Origin: Duganella sp. Root1480D1
GTDB lineage: Bacteria; Pseudomonadota; Gammaproteobacteria; Burkholderiales; Burkholderiaceae_D
DNA length: 64,000 bases
Assembly (NCBI RefSeq): GCF_001427305.1
Contig: NZ_LMFZ01000005.1
Coordinates: 62,001-126,000 of the forward strand
Direction of reading: 5' to 3'
The notes under the pieces are model-generated. The model had not been told where the DNA came from. It was given only the letters and a program-made list of their open reading frames with translations, and made no database searches. The position numbers were made by a program, and so were the translations under genes. Numbering within the stretch: position 1 is the first letter of the stretch; the number at the start of each line of letters is the position of its first letter. This document shows positions 24,542 through 32,984 of the stretch, in pieces.

Positions 24542-26107
24542 ATGCGTACATTTCTCTCAGGAATTATTCTGGCGGCAACGACCGCTCAAGCCGGTGCTGC
24601 CTCCGTTCATTCCGCCCTTGGCGGTGAACAATTCGGATTGCAGCCCGCCGACAACTTCCGCCTGACCAACGGCCGCTGCAACGACTGCGGCCAGAAGCAG
24701 GCCATGTGGTATTTCCAGGATGAGCTGATTGCCCTGCCGGCAACCGGCGCCAAGGATGCGCCGGGCCTGGTCTGGCTCGGCTCGCCGCAACTGGTGCCGC
24801 AGGCGCGCTTTGACGGCAAATCCCTGCACACGGCCGATGGCGGCACGCTCAATTTCCGCCTGGTGCCGAAGCTCGCCACCAACCGCTCCTATTTCAACGA
24901 CAGCACCGAAGCGTTCTTCCGCCAGCGCGAAGTGCGCGTGCGCGGCCAGTGGGATGAAGCCGGCCAGCAGTTCGTGGCGCGCACGATCTGGCCGCGCGAC
25001 TATGTGATCGATGCCGGCAAGCTGCCGGTGCTGCCGCTGTCCGGCGGCGACAATCTAGAAGGCTTCGTGCGCCACGCCGAGGGCGGTGCGCGCAGCGATT
25101 ACGCGGTGCGCAAGCTGTGGCAGCGTCCCGGTGCGGTATCGGCCGACCTGTCCGGCAAGCCGGTGCTGGCCATGATGCTGAGCGGCGCCCAAGGCGACGA
25201 CGACGAGGCCTATGGCGGCCACTTTGCCATCGCGACCGGCCGCCTTGGCCCGCAAGGCGAATGGTCGGACTGGCTGGTGAATAACTTCTACGGTCTGGAT
25301 TCGTACAGCGAAAAAGGCATCGTCGCGTCGGCACTACCGATGGACAACTACCTGATGGATGTGAACAGCGGCCAGCAGTATTACCGGCCGTCGTACATGT
25401 TGGTGGCGGTGCTGAAAGACCCGCGCACGGCGCAGGCTTACCAGAGCAATGTGAACCAGGTGTTCCGCGATTTCTACGCCCACCATTTCAGCTACCAGCA
25501 TGCGGCGGCCAATTGCACCGGCATCAATGTCGACGTGCTGCGCAAGCTGGGGTGGCAGTGGCCGTTGCAGGGCCCGACCAATCGCCTGAAAGCCGTTGGC
25601 GCGTTTGCCTACATGGCGGCGAAGGACTTGAGCATCGCCAGCGGCAAGAAGGCCTTCAGCTATTTCACCGAGGAGCAGACGCGCTTGCATCCGGCGGTGG
25701 CGTTCGATGCGCTGGGCCAGGATTTGCTAAATGTGCTGGGCGGCCAGGCTGGGCGCCAGTTAAGCGGGTTCGAGCAGCAGTTGCAGTCGGATGTGGAGGC
25801 TGTGATGGTGGTGCGGATTCCGCAGATTCCTTCCAGCCGTGCATTTGGTTCGGCGCCAGCCTATTCGATCGATGAATTCATGGCGCGCGCGCCGGCGGAT
25901 CGCAGCAAGTGGCAGGTAGTGCCGACGGAGCCGCGGCCGTTTCCTGAGGAGTTGATGGACGAGAAGGCGAAGAAGAATTTGCACGCGTCGGCGTGGCCGG
26001 TGGCGCTGCTGGTGCTGCTGGTTGCGGCGATTGGGACTGCGTGGCATTGGCGGCGCAGGCAGAAGCTGCGGGAGCAGGTGCCGCATCCGGAGCGCTTACG
26101 CGCCTGA
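24542..26107 (+). CDS. Exported membrane-anchored protein with DUF4105-like cysteine-hydrolase motifs
   Basis: I do not recognise a named family with certainty. The 521-aa protein has a signal peptide (MRTFLSGIILAATTAQAGA), a long periplasmic body, one C-terminal membrane helix (AWPVALLVLLVAAIGTAWHW) and a short basic cytoplasmic tail. The segments YGGHFAIATGR (His) and AANCTGINVDVLRKLGW (Cys) in that order recall the permuted papain-like fold of DUF4105/NlpC-P60-like proteins, so a periplasmic hydrolase is possible; this is inference. A CNDC pair (NGRCNDCGQK) near residue 45 could be a disulphide. It sits between flgN and motD but faces motD and looks unrelated to motility. Confidence 0.6.
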   Translation: MRTFLSGIILAATTAQAGAASVHSALGGEQFGLQPADNFRLTNGRCNDCGQKQAMWYFQDELIALPATGAKDAPGLVWLGSPQLVPQARFDGKSLHTADGGTLNFRLVPKLATNRSYFNDSTEAFFRQREVRVRGQWDEAGQQFVARTIWPRDYVIDAGKLPVLPLSGGDNLEGFVRHAEGGARSDYAVRKLWQRPGAVSADLSGKPVLAMMLSGAQGDDDEAYGGHFAIATGRLGPQGEWSDWLVNNFYGLDSYSEKGIVASALPMDNYLMDVNSGQQYYRPSYMLVAVLKDPRTAQAYQSNVNQVFRDFYAHHFSYQHAAANCTGINVDVLRKLGWQWPLQGPTNRLKAVGAFAYMAAKDLSIASGKKAFSYFTEEQTRLHPAVAFDALGQDLLNVLGGQAGRQLSGFEQQLQSDVEAVMVVRIPQIPSSRAFGSAPAYSIDEFMARAPADRSKWQVVPTEPRPFPEELMDEKAKKNLHASAWPVALLVLLVAAIGTAWHWRRRQKLREQVPHPERLRA

Positions 26108-26158
26108 AACCGGTAAACCGGTGTCTGACCCTGTGGGTCGGACCCCGGTTTACCGGTT
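26108..26158. repeat. GGTAAACCGG palindrome, bidirectional terminator-like repeat
   Basis: A 24-bp stem (one mismatch, one wobble) with a 3-base loop: AACCGGTAAACCGG ... GACCC / GGGTC ... CCGGTTTACCGGTT. It fills the whole gap between convergent genes: the upstream gene's TGA ends at 26107 and the motD stop begins at 26159. It shares its arms with the two repeats in the flhF-flhA gap. Confidence 0.85.
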
Positions 26159-26920
26159 CTAAGGGTTTGGAATTTCGGTAGCAGGATCCGGAATCCCGGA
26201 CAGAATGGTCACCGCCACCCGCCTGTTCCGCGCCCGCGTCTCGGGATCATCATTCGAGGCCACCGGCTGGTTATCCGCATGCCCCACCGCCGTCATGCGC
26301 GAAGCGGCAATCCCCGACTCGATAAACAGCCTGACCACGGTCCCCGCCCGCACCGCCGACAACTCCCAGTTTGACGGAAATGCCGCGTTGCTGATCGGTA
26401 CATTATCGGTATGCCCTTCCACCTGCACATTGTGCGGATCATCCTTGAGCAGCGTCGCCACCGCAGTCAGCGCCTCACGCGATTCGCCCGTCAGCCGCGC
26501 ATCGCCCGGATTGAACAGCACCGAAGCATTGATCTCCACGCTCACCCCGCGGCTATTCTGCGTCACCCGCACCTTGCCTTCTTTCACCAGCGGCGCCAGG
26601 GTGCTGGCCAGATCCTTGGCCAGCCGCGTCATCTGCTCCTTCTCCTTCTTGATCGCCTCATTGCGCTTGCGCGATGCGGGATTCGGAATCGGCAGGCTCT
26701 GGACTTCGGTATTGGTCGGTGGCGCAGCCCCCGCCCCGCCAAACGCATCGCCCAGCGCATCGGAAAACACCTTGTACTTGCCCACGTTGACCGAGGACAC
26801 CGCGTACATCACCACAAAAAAGGCAAACAGCAGCGTAATGAAGTCCGCATAGGAGATCAGCCAGCGCTCATGGTTCTCGGGGTCGTCGTCGAACTTGCGG
26901 CGTGCGCGGCGGTATTGCAT
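26159..26920 (-). CDS. motD: MotD, MotB-type flagellar stator subunit
   Basis: The 253-aa protein is a MotB-family stator component: a short cytoplasmic N-terminus (MQYRRARRKFDDDPENHERW), one membrane helix LISYADFITLLFAFFVVMYA with the proton-binding Asp26, and a C-terminal OmpA-like peptidoglycan-binding domain (about 130-245; VQVEGHTDNVPISN, NWELSAVRAGTVVRLFIESG, GHADNQPVASNDDPETRARN). Paired with motC one base upstream, it is the MotCD-type stator rather than the main MotAB pair, which is not in this window. Confidence 0.93.
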   Translation of the reverse strand: MQYRRARRKFDDDPENHERWLISYADFITLLFAFFVVMYAVSSVNVGKYKVFSDALGDAFGGAGAAPPTNTEVQSLPIPNPASRKRNEAIKKEKEQMTRLAKDLASTLAPLVKEGKVRVTQNSRGVSVEINASVLFNPGDARLTGESREALTAVATLLKDDPHNVQVEGHTDNVPISNAAFPSNWELSAVRAGTVVRLFIESGIAASRMTAVGHADNQPVASNDDPETRARNRRVAVTILSGIPDPATEIPNP

Positions 26921-26921
26921 G

Positions 26922-27668
26922 TCACGGCTCCCGCATCAGGGTCGCGATCCGTTCATCGATTACGCGCGTGAAATCGCCGGTAGCGATGTCGTACATCACC
27001 GAGGCCGTCAGCTCCTGCAGGTAGACCTGGCGCGTGACGATGGTTTTGAGCTTGTTGGCAATCGGGTAGAAGAACAGGTTGGCCAGGCCGACGCCGTAAA
27101 TGGTCGACACAAAGGCTACCGCGATGCCGGAACCCAGCTTGCTCGGATCGGTCAGGTTTTCCATCACATGGATCAGGCCCAGCACCGCGCCCAGGATGCC
27201 GATGGTCGGCGAATAGCCGGCCGCCGATTCCCAGATGCGCACCGCCTGGCGTTCCGCCGTTTCGAACGCGGTAATCTCCATGTCCAGCATCTGGCGCATC
27301 TTGTCCGGGTTGATGCCGTCCACGATCATGCGCAGGCCCTTGGCGACGAACTTGTCCTTGGCGCCCAGCATGGGGCGCTCCAGCGCCAGCAGCCCGTCGC
27401 GGCGGGCCAGCATGCTCCAGTTATTGATATCGCGCGCCAACTGGGCGCGGTTGTCAGGCGGGGGTTTGAAGACCCAGCGCAGCATGGTCAGGCCACGGCG
27501 CAGGGTCGGCAAGCGGGTTTGCAGCATGACAGCACCAAAGGTGCCAATTACCACGATGGCAAAGGCGGCTGGCTGCAGCAAGGAAGTAATCTTGCCGCCT
27601 TCCAGCCCCTGGCCGACGATGATGCCGGCCAGCGCCAGCAGGACGCCGACTACGCTGGACCAGTCCAT
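26922..27668 (-). CDS. motC: MotC, MotA-type flagellar stator subunit
   Basis: The 248-aa protein is a MotA-family stator component with four predicted membrane helices: two near the N-terminus (SSVVGVLLALAGIIVGQGLE and LQPAAFAIVVIGTFGAVMLQ) and two after the cytoplasmic loop (AGYSPTIGILGAVLGLIHVM and IAVAFVSTIYGVGLANLFFY). The conserved prolines in the third-helix region are present. It overlaps the 3' end of fliA by 19 bases and precedes motD by one base, so fliA-motC-motD form one unit. Confidence 0.94.
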   Translation of the reverse strand: MDWSSVVGVLLALAGIIVGQGLEGGKITSLLQPAAFAIVVIGTFGAVMLQTRLPTLRRGLTMLRWVFKPPPDNRAQLARDINNWSMLARRDGLLALERPMLGAKDKFVAKGLRMIVDGINPDKMRQMLDMEITAFETAERQAVRIWESAAGYSPTIGILGAVLGLIHVMENLTDPSKLGSGIAVAFVSTIYGVGLANLFFYPIANKLKTIVTRQVYLQELTASVMYDIATGDFTRVIDERIATLMREP

Positions 27669-28381
27669 GCCTGCTCCCGCAACGAGGCGCGCAGGCGCGC
27701 CACGGCTTGTGTGTGCAACTGCGATACCCGGGACTCGGACACGCCCATCACGGCGCCGATCTCCTTCAGGTTCAGCTCTTCCTCGTAGTAAAGGCCCATC
27801 AGCATTTTCTCGCGTGGGGGTAGCGCTTCAATCGCATCGATCACAGCCTGGCGGAAGTCGGTGTCGAGCAGCGCGCGCAGCGGATCGGCATCTTCATCAT
27901 GGGCGTAGCGGTCGAGGAAGCTGTCGTTGCCGTCTTCCTCATGAAAATCTTCGTAATACACCAGTTGGTGGCCGCCGCCCTCGGACAGCATTTCCTGGTA
28001 ATCGGCCAGCGACAGCTTGAGCGATTTCGCCACTTCCGACTCGGTCGGCGGGCGGCCCAGGCGCTGCTGCAGGGTGGCCATGGCATTTTCAATCTTGCGC
28101 ATGTCCTGCCGCATCGAACGCGGCATCCAGTCGGAAGAGCGCAATTCATCGAGCATGGCGCCGCGGATGCGCATCACCGCGTAAGTCTCGAACTGGGCGC
28201 CGTGGGTTTCTTCATACCTGTTAATAGCGTCGAGCAAGCCGATCATGCCGGCCTGTACCAGGTCATCCACTTCCACACTGGGCGGCAATTTTGCCTTCAT
28301 ATGGTGGGCCAGGCGCTTGACCAACGGCATGTGCGTCGTCAGCAAGGAATCCTTGTCCACCTTCCCTTTGACCGTGTACAT
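27650..28381 (-). CDS. fliA: FliA, sigma28 factor for late flagellar genes
   Basis: FliA directs RNA polymerase to class 3 flagellar promoters such as those before flgK and flgM here. The 243-aa protein has region 2 (VDDLVQAGMIGLLDAINRYE, FETYAVMRIRGAMLDELRSS and DWMPRSMRQ, the FliA-specific stretch), region 3 (RLGRPPTESEVAKSLKLSL) and region 4 (LPPREKMLMGLYYEEELNLK then EIGAVMGVSESRVSQLHTQA). It is preceded by flhG (17-base gap) and overlaps motC. Its inhibitor FlgM is at 23671-23994. Confidence 0.98.
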   Translation of the reverse strand: MYTVKGKVDKDSLLTTHMPLVKRLAHHMKAKLPPSVEVDDLVQAGMIGLLDAINRYEETHGAQFETYAVMRIRGAMLDELRSSDWMPRSMRQDMRKIENAMATLQQRLGRPPTESEVAKSLKLSLADYQEMLSEGGGHQLVYYEDFHEEDGNDSFLDRYAHDEDADPLRALLDTDFRQAVIDAIEALPPREKMLMGLYYEEELNLKEIGAVMGVSESRVSQLHTQAVARLRASLREQAWTGPA

Positions 28382-28398
28382 AAAGGTTCTAATTCTTT

Positions 28399-29199
28399 TC
28401 AGGCTCTAAAATGGTTGCAGCTCCCCATTGCAAAACGCCCGGCCAGCTGGCGGAAGGCCACTGAAGCCCCGGCCAATGGGAAGGCGTCCACCACCGCACG
28501 ACCCAAGCGGGCTGCACGCTGCAGGTATTCGTCAGCCGGCACAGAACCCATGGAAACGAGGTTGACTGCCAGGTAACGGCTTGCCGCATGTGCCATATTA
28601 TCGTAAACCACCCTTGCTTCGGCCTCCGAAGCGCCGGTGACCAGGATGCCGAACGGGCGGCGGCCCAATTCATGGTTGAGCCGCTTGATCATCATATAGG
28701 CATTCTTGATCGAAGTTGCACTGTTTGACACCTGCACCACGATCTCGGAACTGGCCATCAGCGGGATCGGGAAGGCTTCGCCATCGAATTCGCCATCCAC
28801 CAGCACAATGCCGCTCTGGCTGGCCAGCACGCCGAAAGCCTTGGCCAGGCGGCGTCCTTCGTCGGGGCCGCGGCGCATTTCGCCGCGGGTCATCGACACC
28901 ACGTTGAAGCCCTGCGGCGCGGCATGCAGCACCTGGTTCAAGCCGCAGCGCTGGCGCGCCACGTCGAGCAGGCTGGTGCCGTGGTCCAGGCCGAGGCGGG
29001 ACACCACCCCGTGGGCGCTGGCGCAGGCATCGACCAGCAGCACGTCGTTGCCGGCCTGCGACAGCGAGGCGCCCAGGTTAACCAGCATGGCGCCTTTGTC
29101 GTCCTGCGGCGTGGCCGACAGGAAGGTGATGATGCGTGGCCGGGGGCCGGCCAGCATCCGGCGCAGGCCTTCGGCCTGGTCGAAGTCGAAATTAGCCAA
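28399..29199 (-). CDS. flhG: FlhG/FleN-like MinD-family flagellar number regulator, degenerate Walker A
   Basis: FlhG/FleN proteins are MinD-like ATPases that work with FlhF to set flagellar number and place. The family is recognised from the N-terminal DQAEGLRRML peptide (FlhF-activating motif), MLVNLGASLSQAGNDVLLVD, and position directly after flhF. The start is taken as TTG 29199 (MANFDFDQAEGLRRMLAG; GAGG upstream, overlapping the flhF end by 8 bases); an ATG at 29226 would add MTQCCVRYA. The Walker A region reads SATPQDDKGA instead of the usual KGGVGKT/S, so nucleotide binding is doubtful. About 266 aa. Confidence 0.88.
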   Translation of the reverse strand: MANFDFDQAEGLRRMLAGPRPRIITFLSATPQDDKGAMLVNLGASLSQAGNDVLLVDACASAHGVVSRLGLDHGTSLLDVARQRCGLNQVLHAAPQGFNVVSMTRGEMRRGPDEGRRLAKAFGVLASQSGIVLVDGEFDGEAFPIPLMASSEIVVQVSNSATSIKNAYMMIKRLNHELGRRPFGILVTGASEAEARVVYDNMAHAASRYLAVNLVSMGSVPADEYLQRAARLGRAVVDAFPLAGASVAFRQLAGRFAMGSCNHFRA

Positions 29200-30571
29200 A
29201 GCGTACCTCACGCAGCATTGGGTCATGGGCGGCGCCGGCTACCAGCAGCGGCAGCTCGGCATCGCCGTATTTCGGAACGGCCTGGCCGCCGAAGGCGCGC
29301 CCTACCAGCGCCGCCGGATCGGCCAGGTGCAGGTCTTCCGGCACGCGCTGGCCGTTGGACGCGTAGAACAGGCGCAGCTTGTGGCGGATCACCACGTCCA
29401 GCGCGGAGCCGATCGAGGCGGCTTCGTCCAGCTTGGTGATGATGGCGCCGGCCAGGCCGCTGCCCTGGTAGGCGCGCACCACTTCGGACAGGGTTTCCTG
29501 GGTCGAGGTGGCGTTCATGCACAGGATGCGCTGCACGTCGGTGCCGACGCCCTGCAACATGGCGACCTGTTCGGCCACCATCTGGTCACGCTGGCTGACA
29601 CCGACGGTATCAATCAGCACGGTGTGCTTGTTGCGCAGTTCATTCAGGGCGATGCGCAGGTCGGCTTCGTCCTTCACCGAATGCACCATCACGCCCAGGA
29701 TCTTGCCGTAGATGCGCAGTTGTTCGTGGGCGCCGATACGATAGGCGTCGGTGGTGATCAGGGCCAGCTTTTCCGCGCCGTGGCGCATCACGCAGCGCGC
29801 GGCCAGCTTGGCGGTGGTAGTGGTCTTGCCGACACCGGTCGGGCCGACCAGGGCGAACACGCCGCCCTTTTCCAGCAGTGCGTCCTCGTTGGCCATGGCG
29901 TTGATGTTGCGCGCCAGGACGGTGCGCATCCATTGCAGGGCCTCGGCGCCGTCACGCGTGGCAGGTAGCTTGTCGGTCAGGTAGCGCGCCAGGCTGGCGG
30001 AGAAGCCGGCGGCCAGCAGTTCGCGCAGCACCACGGTCTTGTGCGGTTCGCGTTGCTGGGTGTTGGCGAAGGCCAGTTCGTTGAGCTGGGTTTCCATCAT
30101 GCCGCGCATGGCGCGCAGTTCGCTCATCATGCTGGTCATTTCGGCGGCGGCCGTGGCCTTGGCGCTGGCGACGGCTTCGGCGACCAGGGAGGAAATGCGG
30201 TCCATGTCCATGGCTGGGACCGGGGCCGGGGCCGGGGCCGGTGCGATCGGCCGGGCCGGTGCGCGCGGGGCGGATGGCGCCGGGCGTGCGGTGGCGCGTA
30301 CCACGGGGGCGGCAGGCTGGGAGACCAGGGCCGGGGCATGGTCGGCGGCCGGTGCGGCTGGCGCAAGGTCCAGGTGCGGCGCGGGCGCGGACATGGGGGA
30401 ATCCGGGGAGTGCGGGGCCAGGGCGGCGGCATCGTCGCCGGCCAGGGCCAGGATTTCCACCGCGCCGTCGACAGCGCGGTTGGAGAGGATCACCGCATCC
30501 GGGCCAAGCGCTTCGCGTACCTTGCGCAGCGCTTCACGAGATGTTGGGGCGGTAAATTTTTTGACGTTCAT
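29192..30571 (-). CDS. flhF: FlhF, SRP-like GTPase for polar flagellum placement
   Basis: FlhF marks the cell pole for flagellar assembly. The 459-aa protein has the three expected parts: a basic N-terminal B domain (MNVKKFTAPTSREALRKVRE), a long Ala/Pro-rich linker (about 60-140), and the N-G GTPase domain with P-loop GPTGVGKTTTTAKLA and the motif DTVGVSQRDQM; the usual TKLDEAASIGSALDV region follows. The Ala/Pro linker is longer than in gammaproteobacteria. It lies downstream of flhA across a repeat-bearing 268-base gap and overlaps flhG. Confidence 0.97.
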   Translation of the reverse strand: MNVKKFTAPTSREALRKVREALGPDAVILSNRAVDGAVEILALAGDDAAALAPHSPDSPMSAPAPHLDLAPAAPAADHAPALVSQPAAPVVRATARPAPSAPRAPARPIAPAPAPAPVPAMDMDRISSLVAEAVASAKATAAAEMTSMMSELRAMRGMMETQLNELAFANTQQREPHKTVVLRELLAAGFSASLARYLTDKLPATRDGAEALQWMRTVLARNINAMANEDALLEKGGVFALVGPTGVGKTTTTAKLAARCVMRHGAEKLALITTDAYRIGAHEQLRIYGKILGVMVHSVKDEADLRIALNELRNKHTVLIDTVGVSQRDQMVAEQVAMLQGVGTDVQRILCMNATSTQETLSEVVRAYQGSGLAGAIITKLDEAASIGSALDVVIRHKLRLFYASNGQRVPEDLHLADPAALVGRAFGGQAVPKYGDAELPLLVAGAAHDPMLREVRFG

Positions 30572-30668
30572 TTCCTGCTACTCCGACTTATTCGCACATG
30601 GTCAGATTATTGACGATGCGTCGGGGTAACAATCGGTGGAATAGCCTGGGAAATGCCGCTTAATTCAA

Positions 30669-30706
30669 AACCGGTAAACCTGGGTCCGACCCGCAGGGTC
30701 AGACCC
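30669..30706. repeat. GGTAAACC / GGGTCTGACCC repeat, left copy in the flhF-flhA gap
   Basis: The arm AAACCGGTAAACC is followed by a hairpin GGGTCCGACCC-GCA-GGGTCAGACCC (11 bp, one mismatch). Compared with the full element at 26108-26158, the right-hand GGTTTACCGG arm is missing. Confidence 0.75.
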
Positions 30707-30801
30707 CGAATGATCGCGCGGCAAACGGGGTTGGTTCCGGGCCTTTGACTGTCTACCAAGATCAACGGCGCACAACCCAAACCGTTGGCCGTCGAGCTGG
30801 C

Positions 30802-30841
30802 AGGGTCTGACCCTGCGGGTCAGAGCCTGGTTTACCGGTTT
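30802..30841. repeat. GGGTCTGACCC / GGTTTACCGG repeat, right copy abutting flhA
   Basis: The hairpin AGGGTCTGACCC-TGC-GGGTCAGAGCCT (12 bp, one mismatch) is followed by GGTTTACCGGTTT. The flhA stop codon (TAA at 30842-30840 on the minus strand) is formed by the edge of this arm. The left-hand arm is missing, so this copy and the one at 30669 are complementary halves flanking about 95 bases (30707-30801) in which I see no gene. Confidence 0.75.
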
Positions 30842-32969
30842 ACTGCGCGCCCACCAGGGAAGTAACCCGGATCGTCTTCGTCTCCGGAATCTCGGAATGC
30901 GACAGCACCTTCAACTGCGGCAATGCGCGGCGCAGGAATTTGGACAGCAGCGGACGCAGAACCCCTGGCACCAGCAGCACCGGCGTCACACCCAAGGCCT
31001 CCTGCTGCTGCGTTGCCGCCGCGGCCTGCTGCGCAATGGTGTCCGCCAGCCCCGGCTCGATGCCGGCAGCATCACCGCCGCCACTGGTCATCGCCTGCAT
31101 CAGCAAGCGTTCCAGGCGGTTATCCAGGGTCATGACCGACAGCTCGCCGCCAGCCGGGAACAACTGCTGCACAATCGCACGGCCCAGCGCCACGCGCACC
31201 TGCGCGGTCAGCTCGTTCGGATCCTGGGTATGCGGCGTGAATTCGGCCAGCGTCTCGATAATGGTGCGCATGTCGCGGATATGCACCCCCTCCGCCAACA
31301 GGTTCTGCAACACCTTCTGCAGGGCCGACAGCGACAGCATCTTGGGCACCAGGTCTTCCACCAGCTTCGGCGAATCCTTGCCCAGGTGATCCAGCAGCGA
31401 CTGTACTTCCGCGCGGCCAAGCAGCTCGGAGGCATGCGACGTAATCAGGTGGTTCAGGTGGGTTGCCACCACCGTGCCCGCATCGACCACGGTATAGCCC
31501 ATGCCGGTGGCCTGGTCGCGCAGCGAAGCATCGATCCAGATGGCCGGCAGGCCGAAGGCCGGGTCGGTGGTCACCATGCCTGGCAGCGTGCCGCTTGCCA
31601 TGCCCGGATTGATCGCCAGGTATTGGCCGTTGAACGCCTCGCCGGTACCGACTTCCACGCCCTTCAGCGTGATGCGATAGGCGGAAGGCTTCAGTTCCAG
31701 GTTGTCGCGGATATGTACCGGCGGCGCCAGGAAGCCCACTTCCTGCGCAAACTTCTTGCGGATGCCCTTGATGCGCTTCAGCAGTTCGCCGCCCTGGGTC
31801 TTGTCGACCAGCGGAATCAATCGATAGCCCACTTCCAGGCCCAGCGTATCGACCGCCAGCACGTCCTGCCAGGTCGCCTCTTCCTGCTCGGGCGCAGCCT
31901 GGGCGCCGGCGGCAGCGCCGGCCGCGCCGCCACCACCCGCGCCGCCTGCCTCTTGCGTGGCAACCCCTTCGGCTTTTTCCCTGGCCTTCTTCTGCAGCAG
32001 GTAGCCGGAGCCAATCAGGGTCGATGCCAGCAGGATGAACACCAGGTTAGGCATGCCCGGAATCAGGCCCAGGCCGCCGATGATGCCGCCGGTGATGAAC
32101 AGCACTTGCGGCTTGGCGAACAACTGGCTGATCACCTGGGTGCCGATGTCGGTTTCGGAGGCCACGCGCGAGACTACGATACCGGCCGCGATCGAAATCA
32201 CCAGCGAAGGAATCTGCGCCACCAGGCCGTCACCAATCGCCAGCAGTACATAGTTTTTCAGCGCATCGGCAAAGCCCATGTCGTGCTGGATCATGCCCAC
32301 CAGCAGGCCGCCCACCACGTTGATGACAGTAACCAGGATGCCCGCCACCGCGTCGCCGCGCACGTATTTCGAGGCACCGTCCATGGCGCCGTAGAACTCG
32401 GCCTCTTGCGACACCTCATTACGGCGGCGCTTGGCTTCAGGCTCGCCGATCAGGCCCGCATTCAGGTCCGCGTCGATCGCCATCTGCTTGCCAGGCATTG
32501 CATCCAGGGCGAAACGCGCGCCCACTTCAGCGATACGGCCGGCACCCTTGGTCACCACCACGAAGTTGATGATGGTCAGGATCACGAACACCACGATACC
32601 GACGGTGTAGTTACCGCCGATCAGGAAGTGGCCGAAAGCCTCGATCACCTTGCCTGCCGCATCCGGGCCGGTGTGGCCTTCGGTCAGCACGACGCGGGTC
32701 GAGGCCACGTTCAGGGACAGGCGCAGCATGGTAGACACCAGCAGCACGGTCGGGAAAGCCATGAAATCCAGTGGCTTGATCGTGTACAGGCTGGTCAGCA
32801 GCACGATGATCGACAGGGCGATATTGAAGCTGAAGAACAGGTCAAGCACGAACGACGGCAAGGGCAGGATCATCATTGCCAGCAGCATGATGATCAGGAT
32901 CGGTGCAGCCAGGGCCTGGCCGTTACCGGCAATGCCTTTCATCCATGGCGGCATGTTCAGTGCGTTCAT
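30840..32969 (-). CDS. flhA: FlhA, flagellar export gate component
   Basis: FlhA forms the nonameric ring of the export gate and uses the proton motive force. The 709-aa protein has about eight N-terminal membrane helices, the FHIPEP-family signature (ARFALDAMPGKQMAIDADLN), a linker that is unusually Gly/Ala/Gln-rich (about residues 335-365, GAGGGGAAGAAAGAQAAPEQ), and the C-terminal substrate/chaperone-docking domain. It follows flhB by 15 bases. Its stop codon coincides with the edge of an intergenic palindromic repeat. Confidence 0.98.
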   Translation of the reverse strand: MNALNMPPWMKGIAGNGQALAAPILIIMLLAMMILPLPSFVLDLFFSFNIALSIIVLLTSLYTIKPLDFMAFPTVLLVSTMLRLSLNVASTRVVLTEGHTGPDAAGKVIEAFGHFLIGGNYTVGIVVFVILTIINFVVVTKGAGRIAEVGARFALDAMPGKQMAIDADLNAGLIGEPEAKRRRNEVSQEAEFYGAMDGASKYVRGDAVAGILVTVINVVGGLLVGMIQHDMGFADALKNYVLLAIGDGLVAQIPSLVISIAAGIVVSRVASETDIGTQVISQLFAKPQVLFITGGIIGGLGLIPGMPNLVFILLASTLIGSGYLLQKKAREKAEGVATQEAGGAGGGGAAGAAAGAQAAPEQEEATWQDVLAVDTLGLEVGYRLIPLVDKTQGGELLKRIKGIRKKFAQEVGFLAPPVHIRDNLELKPSAYRITLKGVEVGTGEAFNGQYLAINPGMASGTLPGMVTTDPAFGLPAIWIDASLRDQATGMGYTVVDAGTVVATHLNHLITSHASELLGRAEVQSLLDHLGKDSPKLVEDLVPKMLSLSALQKVLQNLLAEGVHIRDMRTIIETLAEFTPHTQDPNELTAQVRVALGRAIVQQLFPAGGELSVMTLDNRLERLLMQAMTSGGGDAAGIEPGLADTIAQQAAAATQQQEALGVTPVLLVPGVLRPLLSKFLRRALPQLKVLSHSEIPETKTIRVTSLVGAQ

Positions 32970-32984
32970 TCTCTGTTACTCCGT

